A stretch of DNA of 64,000 nucleotides from Paraburkholderia phenazinium (lineage in GTDB: Bacteria > Pseudomonadota > Gammaproteobacteria > Burkholderiales > Burkholderiaceae): assembly GCF_900100735.1 (NCBI RefSeq), contig NZ_FNCJ01000003.1:62001-126000 (forward strand), read 5' to 3'. Each line of letters starts with the position of its first letter. The first letter of the stretch is position 1. Shown here in pieces: positions 59,327-64,000 of this stretch. Under the pieces are notes generated by a model. It did not search any database and was not told the origin of the DNA. It worked only from the letters and a program-made list of their open reading frames with translations. The translations under genes were made by a program, and so were the position numbers.

Positions 59327-60268
59327 TCAGACCGCAAGCGAGCCGTTGATCAGCCCCGCGGACACCAGATTGGCGTCCCAGTGCGCGGGGTGGCCAACCT
59401 GCTCGGCAAGGAACTCGATCAGGACGTGGATCTTGGGTGGAGTGCGAACGGTCTTGCGATAGACCGCTGATATCTGTCCGCCGGAAGGGGAATAAGCCTG
59501 CAGAACGGGGACGAGCTCCCCGGCCAGTATCGGTTCCGCAGCAAGAAAGGTCGGCAGAATCGCCAGACCCAGTCCCGCACGCGTGCCCTCGAGCAGCAGG
59601 TGGCCGGAATCCGTGCGCATGCGCGTCCCGATACGGAACGACTGGCGCTTGCCGTCGATCGGCAGGCTCCACATGCCGTTCGGTTCACGGTTGTAGTAGA
59701 TGAGCCCATCGTGATGGGCCAGATCGCAGGGATGGTCCGGCGTGCCCCGTTGTTCGAGGTAAGCCGGGCTCGCACAGATCACATGACGGTTCACGGTAAT
59801 GGTCCGTCCCACCAGGCTCGAGTCGGACAGCTCGCCCATGCGGATCGCCATGTCGTACTGGCCGTCCTGCAGGCTGACCACCCGGTCCTGGGCTTCTACA
59901 TCCAGACACAGATCCGGATGCAGCGCGGCGAACCTCGAGAGTATCGGGGCAAGGTGGCGGGTCATGAAGGCCATGGGGACTGCGAGCCGGAACGTGCCGC
60001 GCAGACTCGACTGAACCTCCTGTACCGACTCCTCCGCGCGCTCCACGTCTTCCAGAACGCGCGACGCACTTTCGTAGAACACGACTCCAGCCTGCGTCAT
60101 ACGCAGCGGTCGGCCGCGCTCGAGCAATGCGCATCCCAACCGTTTTTCCAGCTGCTGCACACGTTCGCTGACGATCGACTTCGTCGTGCCCAGGCGTCGT
60201 GCCGCCTCGGAAAAGCTGGCCGCTTCCACGACGGTCACGAAGGTGCTCATGTCCGAGAATTTGTTCAT
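59327..60268 (-). CDS. LysR-family transcriptional regulator
   Basis: 313 residues. Winged helix at 1-60 (KFSDMSTFVTVVEAASFSEA, then KSIVSERVQQLEKRLG). The effector domain has ERAEESVQEVQSSLRGTFRL at the linker. This belongs to the CrgA/QseD-like branch of LysR with the longer DNA-binding opening. GAGGA is 6 bases before the ATG. It is upstream of the GMC gene (117 bp), and divergent from another LysR, so it may regulate either neighbour. Confidence 0.88.
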   Translation of the reverse strand: MNKFSDMSTFVTVVEAASFSEAARRLGTTKSIVSERVQQLEKRLGCALLERGRPLRMTQAGVVFYESASRVLEDVERAEESVQEVQSSLRGTFRLAVPMAFMTRHLAPILSRFAALHPDLCLDVEAQDRVVSLQDGQYDMAIRMGELSDSSLVGRTITVNRHVICASPAYLEQRGTPDHPCDLAHHDGLIYYNREPNGMWSLPIDGKRQSFRIGTRMRTDSGHLLLEGTRAGLGLAILPTFLAAEPILAGELVPVLQAYSPSGGQISAVYRKTVRTPPKIHVLIEFLAEQVGHPAHWDANLVSAGLINGSLAV

Positions 60269-60431
60269 ACGGAATCCTCAACGTGGTGTATGTAACCCCG
60301 TCGAGTTCGACTCTGTCTGTCCATGCGCGATCGGTCGAGCGAGCGCAGATGCGCTGTCGCGACAGCGATCGGATGTTACGAAGGGTATCGCACCCGGCAT
60401 TGCCCGGTTAGACGGCAAAGCGGGAATCAGA

Positions 60432-60447
60432 TTTCCATTTCTGGAAA
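60432..60447. promoter_or_regulatory. Palindrome TTTCCA-N4-TGGAAA, copy 1
   Basis: Perfect 6-bp inverted repeat with the 4-nt spacer TTTC. It lies in the middle of the LysR/LysR divergent gap. Together with copy 2 it makes a two-site arrangement 134 bp apart, suitable for a tetrameric LysR protein. Confidence 0.6.
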
Positions 60448-60565
60448 GATCGCAGCGGCGCGCGGGCGGTTTCCGACGCACGCCGGAGCTGCCTGGCGTC
60501 TCCTCCTTGTCCGGCGGGAGGGGATGTTGCAAAATGAGGACGCAAAATCTGGGCACAAATCGAGC

Positions 60566-60581
60566 TTTCCACATTTGGAAA
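60566..60581. promoter_or_regulatory. Palindrome TTTCCA-N4-TGGAAA, copy 2 overlapping a ribosome site
   Basis: Same palindrome with spacer CATT. Its right arm TGGAAA holds the GGAAA ribosome site of the downstream LysR gene, 4 bp before its ATG. A bound protein would block translation start region transcription, and as RNA the arms could pair and hide the ribosome site. Confidence 0.6.
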
Positions 60582-60585
60582 AGCG

Positions 60586-61497
60586 ATGGCGGATCTCAAC
60601 TCGCTGGTGGTATTCGCAAAGGTCGTGGAAGCCAACAGCTTCTCGGAGGCGGCACGCCGCCTCAACATGCCGATCTCCACCGTCAGCCGCCGCATAGCCG
60701 AACTGGAGGATCAGCTCGGGGTGCGCCTGCTCGAGCGCTCGACGCGAACCCTGCGGCTCACGGAGTTGGGACGGGAAGTGTTCGAGCATGCCGTGCGCGG
60801 GGCTCAACTCAGAGACGCGATCGAAAGCGTTGTTTCAAGCCGCCTTTCCGACATCTCGGGCACCTTACGGCTGTCCGCTCCGCCGAGCCTTTCCGATACC
60901 TTGCTGACACCGCTCGCGATTGTGTTTCAACGGCAGTATCCGAATCTGCGCATCCAGATCCTCGTCACCGAGCGCTTTGTCGAGCATATCGCCGACGGGG
61001 TGGATCTGGTGTTCAGGCTGGGCGCCTTGCGCGATTCGTCTCTGGTCGCGAAGCGGATTTTGACCTACCGCCACCAGCTCGTGGCGAGCCCCGGCTATCT
61101 CAAGACTTGCAAGCCGCCGCGGACGCCTCAGGATCTGCTCGATCATCGGCTGCTGGCCTTTTCGCACTGGAAGCCGGATAGCACCTGGACGTTTGTTCAT
61201 AAGAATGGCAAGGACAAGGAGACGCTCACCTTTCAGCCGTCTCTCGCGATGAACGATTTCGCCGGCCTCGCGCCTGCGTTGCTGATGGGCAGCGGCATCG
61301 GCGAGCTTCCGCCAATCATGCAGCCTCATCTCCTACGCGAGGGCAGGCTCGTCGAGGTCATGCCCGACTGGCACTTTCGTACCTTCAATCTTTCTCTGGT
61401 GCATCTGGGGAACCGGCACGTATCGAAGCCATGCCGGCTTTTCAAGGACTTCGCGGCACAAATGGCGCCTACGCTTTTTCCTGACCTACCGAGCTGA
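60586..61497 (+). CDS. LysR-family regulator, paralogue A
   Basis: 303 residues. DNA-binding part LNSLVVFAKVVEANSFSEAA, then ISTVSRRIAELEDQLGVRLL. It is strikingly similar from end to end to the LysR encoded at 62252-63163 (also 303 residues): both share SLVVFAKV/SLLVFAKV, MPISTVSRR, GIGELPPI and the effector-domain pattern. The start ATG follows the palindrome. Probably autoregulated through the TTTCCA sites. Convergent with the queuosine-precursor transporter gene. Confidence 0.9.
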   Translation: MADLNSLVVFAKVVEANSFSEAARRLNMPISTVSRRIAELEDQLGVRLLERSTRTLRLTELGREVFEHAVRGAQLRDAIESVVSSRLSDISGTLRLSAPPSLSDTLLTPLAIVFQRQYPNLRIQILVTERFVEHIADGVDLVFRLGALRDSSLVAKRILTYRHQLVASPGYLKTCKPPRTPQDLLDHRLLAFSHWKPDSTWTFVHKNGKDKETLTFQPSLAMNDFAGLAPALLMGSGIGELPPIMQPHLLREGRLVEVMPDWHFRTFNLSLVHLGNRHVSKPCRLFKDFAAQMAPTLFPDLPS

Positions 61498-61509
61498 AAG
61501 ACCCCTGGA

Positions 61510-62190
61510 CTAGTGTATTAAGAACGGGTTGAAATCGGTGCCGTAGTCGTAGTGATCGATGTTCTCCGAAGTCTTCAGGAAGCGGACCACCCGGTACGTA
61601 ACGGGAAGCATGACCACTTCGACGACCACCTTCGCGGCCCACCCTGCAACGATCCCCTGGAGCAACAGGCTGCCGGGAAATACGCTATGCAATGCGATGC
61701 CATAGAACAGGATCGTGTTGACGCCTTCCCCTGCCACGGTCGAGCAGACGAAACGAGCCCAAAGGCGCCTGCCTTTGTCCCAGATTTTCATCTTCGCCAG
61801 AACATATGAATTGCAGATATCCCCGGCGAAGAAAGCTACGAGCCCGGCAATCGAGACCTTCACACCTGGCGAAAATATGGTCTGAAAGGCGGCGTCGTGG
61901 ACGAAGAAGGCCGCAGCCGGCACGAACAGTTGCCCTCCGGCGATGGCAGATCCCGCAATCGAGCAGAACATCGAAATCCAGATCACATGACGCGCCTGAG
62001 CGTAGCCGTAGACTTCAGTCAGGATGTCGCCGATGAGATAGGTAAACGGAAAATACAGCACCGTGACAGAGACGCCCACGCCACCGGCGGAGATGATCCT
62101 CGACCCTGTAAAGTCCGATACCAACAGGAAGGTCACGTTCAGAGCCAGCAGCAGGTCGAGATATCTGGGCGTTCGGTCAAGGCGCAGCAT
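61510..62190 (-). CDS. Queuosine precursor transporter (VUT/YhhQ family)
   Basis: 226 residues with six or so hydrophobic helices. The diagnostic segment is YLIGDILTEVYGYAQARHVI, the conserved E-V-Y-G motif of YhhQ-type vitamin-uptake transporters for queuosine bases. The adjacent FFAGDICNSYVLAKMKIWDK helix with N-S-Y-V-L-A-K-M-K is also typical. It imports preQ0 or preQ1 or related bases for tRNA modification. The GGAGGT site is perfect. No preQ1 riboswitch was recognised in the short upstream sequence. It lies between the two LysR paralogues. Confidence 0.88.
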   Translation of the reverse strand: MLRLDRTPRYLDLLLALNVTFLLVSDFTGSRIISAGGVGVSVTVLYFPFTYLIGDILTEVYGYAQARHVIWISMFCSIAGSAIAGGQLFVPAAAFFVHDAAFQTIFSPGVKVSIAGLVAFFAGDICNSYVLAKMKIWDKGRRLWARFVCSTVAGEGVNTILFYGIALHSVFPGSLLLQGIVAGWAAKVVVEVVMLPVTYRVVRFLKTSENIDHYDYGTDFNPFLIH

Positions 62191-62251
62191 CCGGATACCT
62201 CCGTCTTTCACCTGGGCGAATTGGCACGATCGCTTCACGCAGGTTGTCCGC

Positions 62252-63163
62252 TCAGACTGGCAACGAGCCGAACAGGCTGGGCACCATTTGAGAGGCAAAC
62301 TCCTTGAAGACACGCACCTGTCGTGGCAGATACCGGTCGCGCAAATGCGCGATGGTGAGATCGAACACGGGAAGGTGCCATTCTGGCATCACTTCAACAA
62401 GTAAGCCGTTGCGCAGGAGTTCAGGCTGGACGATAGGGGGTAATTCGCCGATCCCGCAGCCTTCGAGCAAAGCCACGACAAGGCCCGCATAGTCGTTCAT
62501 GGCGATGGCGGGTTGGAAGGAAAGCGTCTCGGCATCCCGCCCATTTGCATGAATGAAGCTCCAGCTATAGTTTGGCTTCCAGAACGAAAAGGCGAAGAGC
62601 CGGTGCTCGCGCAGATCCCTCGGCGCTTTCGGTGGTTCACAGGTGGCTAGATACGCCGGGCTCGCCACCACCTGATGCCGGTAGGTCAGCAGCCTGCGCG
62701 CAACGAGTGCCGGGTCCGTGAAGACGCCGACCTTGAGCGCGATATCGACATCTTCCGCGATCTGATCGACGATCCGCTCGGTGATGAATACCTGCACCCG
62801 GACGTTCGGATAGGCAGCCTGAAACGCGCTGACCACTGGAACGATCAACGAGTCGGAGATACTTGGGGGCGCGCAAAGACGCAACGTACCGGAGACGTCC
62901 GAGATCCGGTTCGAGATGATGTTGTCGACTGCTTCACTGACTTCGGCGGTATGCCGCGCGAGTTCCAGAACTTCGGCGCCCAGATCCGTGAGCCGCAAAT
63001 GGCGGGTCGACCGGTCCAGCAGGCGCACGCCTAGCTGATTTTCGAGCTCAACGACGCGGCGACTGACAGTAGAAATCGGCATTTTCAAACGCCGCGCTGC
63101 CTCCGAGAAGCTGCTGGCCTCGGCGACCTTGGCAAAAACCAGCAGGGAGTTGAGGTCTTTCAT
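62252..63163 (-). CDS. LysR-family regulator, paralogue B
   Basis: 303 residues, LNSLLVFAKVAEASSFSEAA then ISTVSRRVVELENQLGVRLL. A close relative of the regulator at 60586-61497, encoded on the opposite strand with one transporter gene between them. The ATG at 63163 begins two bases after the stop of the acetyltransferase-like gene, so it is probably cotranscribed with that gene rather than controlled from its own promoter. No TTTCCA palindrome is seen before it. Confidence 0.9.
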   Translation of the reverse strand: MKDLNSLLVFAKVAEASSFSEAARRLKMPISTVSRRVVELENQLGVRLLDRSTRHLRLTDLGAEVLELARHTAEVSEAVDNIISNRISDVSGTLRLCAPPSISDSLIVPVVSAFQAAYPNVRVQVFITERIVDQIAEDVDIALKVGVFTDPALVARRLLTYRHQVVASPAYLATCEPPKAPRDLREHRLFAFSFWKPNYSWSFIHANGRDAETLSFQPAIAMNDYAGLVVALLEGCGIGELPPIVQPELLRNGLLVEVMPEWHLPVFDLTIAHLRDRYLPRQVRVFKEFASQMVPSLFGSLPV

Positions 63164-63165
63164 CG

Positions 63166-64000
63166 TCAACGGCGCAGCGCGCGACGCACGGCGGTGACAT
63201 GCAGGGCGGACCACCGATGATCAAGGCTGTTGGCAATGGTCTTTCTGACTCCGCGCAGCGCGCGGGCTAGATAACCCGCCAGCAATGGAAGTTCCGCCAA
63301 CCGGCCGCGTGCGCTTAGAAACAGCGTATGCGTATCATGCAGCGTTTCACGATTTGCCCAATGCACCTTGTAGGCGGCGTAAAGCGGACGGAAATCAAAA
63401 TCGCGCCCGTTCGCGTGCGCCCACTTCACACAGAATTCCTGTAGAAGATTGCCGGGCGAGCCGGCGCTGAATGCCTCGTCGTAGGTCATGATGAAGCCCT
63501 CGAAGGACTGCGGGCTGACGAGATTCACCGACGCTGCTATCGGCCTGCCATCGAGCTTCAGGAACGTGACGAGTGGTGTGGTAGACAGGTCAGTCCGCCG
63601 CGCCAGCGCGACGAAAAAGTCCCGTACCGCTTCATTCATCAAGTACTGGGTATTCAGCCCACGGGATATCGCCCAGCGCCGCTTCGTCGCAAATAGCCAC
63701 GTCAAAACCGCCTCTGCATCATCGGCGCTCTTGCACCAGCCGAGTTCCGGTTGGCCCCTCGCACTCAACCATCGGAGATGGCGTCGCAAGTCTGCCCGAA
63801 GCGACTTTGACAACGTGGCGGAAAAATCGTCCCATCGCTCGAATTGTCGCAGGCGGATTGAGTAACCGGGAAGCTCATGCAATCGTTTCGGAATGAAGGG
63901 CAGCAACCACGACTGCTTGAGCGGCCCGATCGCTTCCTGCAATGCGCTATCGCTTCTTACGAAACGAATCTCGAGCGTGTCTGCGCGAACCTCCAGCGCA
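63166..64000 (-). CDS. CelD/BcsL-like GNAT acyltransferase, 5' end outside window
   Basis: At least 278 residues are visible; the frame is open to the window edge, so the start is missing. The sequence ADLRRHLRWLSARGQPELGW, then FVALARRTDLSTTPLVTFLK and GRPIAASVNLVSPQSFEGFI matches GNAT-type acyltransferases annotated as CelD or BcsL and FemX-like proteins. These are often linked to cellulose or exopolysaccharide synthesis or lipid modification. It probably forms one transcript with the LysR gene downstream. Confidence 0.78.
   Translation of the reverse strand, partial: ALEVRADTLEIRFVRSDSALQEAIGPLKQSWLLPFIPKRLHELPGYSIRLRQFERWDDFSATLSKSLRADLRRHLRWLSARGQPELGWCKSADDAEAVLTWLFATKRRWAISRGLNTQYLMNEAVRDFFVALARRTDLSTTPLVTFLKLDGRPIAASVNLVSPQSFEGFIMTYDEAFSAGSPGNLLQEFCVKWAHANGRDFDFRPLYAAYKVHWANRETLHDTHTLFLSARGRLAELPLLAGYLARALRGVRKTIANSLDHRWSALHVTAVRRALRR

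Larger units (their letters stand above)
60269..60585. promoter_or_regulatory. Divergent LysR/LysR promoter region
   Basis: 317 bp between two divergently transcribed LysR genes. It contains two copies of a 16-bp palindrome (listed next). Both LysR proteins could act here. No coding frame of interest is seen. Confidence 0.5.

Noticed and set aside
62191..62251. A preQ1 riboswitch before the queuosine-precursor transporter
   Set aside because: Only about 60 bp lie between the genes and no preQ1 aptamer signature could be seen.
1..64000. tRNA, rRNA genes and CRISPR arrays
   Set aside because: No cloverleaf-like sequence, ribosomal RNA segment or regular repeat-spacer pattern was noticed on either strand.

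Overview
The window is about 64 kb of GC-rich DNA with dense, mostly short operons. It reads like an accessory or secondary-chromosome region of a Burkholderiaceae bacterium, most likely Paraburkholderia or Burkholderia. The reasons are the gene style: many LysR regulators with divergent targets, a Burkholderia-type porin, an Frc-type sugar ABC transporter with a ROK regulator, polyhydroxybutyrate-related genes, a MocR regulator and CGNR and RskA families. No rRNA, tRNA, CRISPR array, insertion sequence or replication origin could be seen.

Layout. 0-4.3 kb: end of an MFS transporter, a TetR regulator, an FAD amine oxidase-like enzyme and an ECF sigma/anti-sigma pair. 4.3-7.9 kb: a leader with two strong hairpins before a large bifunctional penicillin-binding protein. 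8-12.2 kb: FrcBCA-like sugar ABC transporter plus ROK repressor, with a candidate operator and an intercistronic stem-loop. 12.5-16.6 kb: a 45-residue protein, a three-domain flavo-iron-sulfur oxidoreductase, a GST and its LysR regulator. 16.7-26 kb: an unusual cluster holding three tandem paralogues of an unrecognised family, a phasin-like protein, a PHB depolymerase-like esterase, a secreted protein, a GH24 lysozyme and two DUF2589-type proteins (one with an EF-hand loop). It also has a LuxR-type regulator with a degenerate receiver and two membrane proteins. This is the best candidate for an undescribed system here.

26-44 kb is mosaic. It contains two DUF2157-like membrane proteins, a MocR regulator divergent from a DadA-like oxidase and a LivK-like binding protein, a PEBP/serine-hydrolase/esterase set, PpnP, a 2OG-oxygenase-like protein, a class C beta-lactamase with a cupin, a DnaJ-like protein and a porin. 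Between them lie four broken or truncated genes (FAD monooxygenase, AraC, LysE, RND pump).

44-50 kb is a benzoylformate-to-benzoate module: aromatic-acid MFS importer, aldehyde dehydrogenase and benzoylformate decarboxylase, with a divergent LysR. 50-53.5 kb is an SDR/hydrolase/hydrolase operon divergent from a CGNR regulator; their shared promoter has four regularly spaced GTAAC/GTTAC half-sites. 53.6-60.3 kb carries a redox set: MDR reductase, two SnoaL-like proteins, a thioredoxin-reductase-like protein with a truncated upstream piece, a GMC oxidoreductase and a LysR. 60.3-64 kb has two close LysR paralogues around a queuosine-precursor transporter, and a CelD-like acetyltransferase running off the edge.

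Functions are inferred from motifs and family knowledge by eye; no database search was run.
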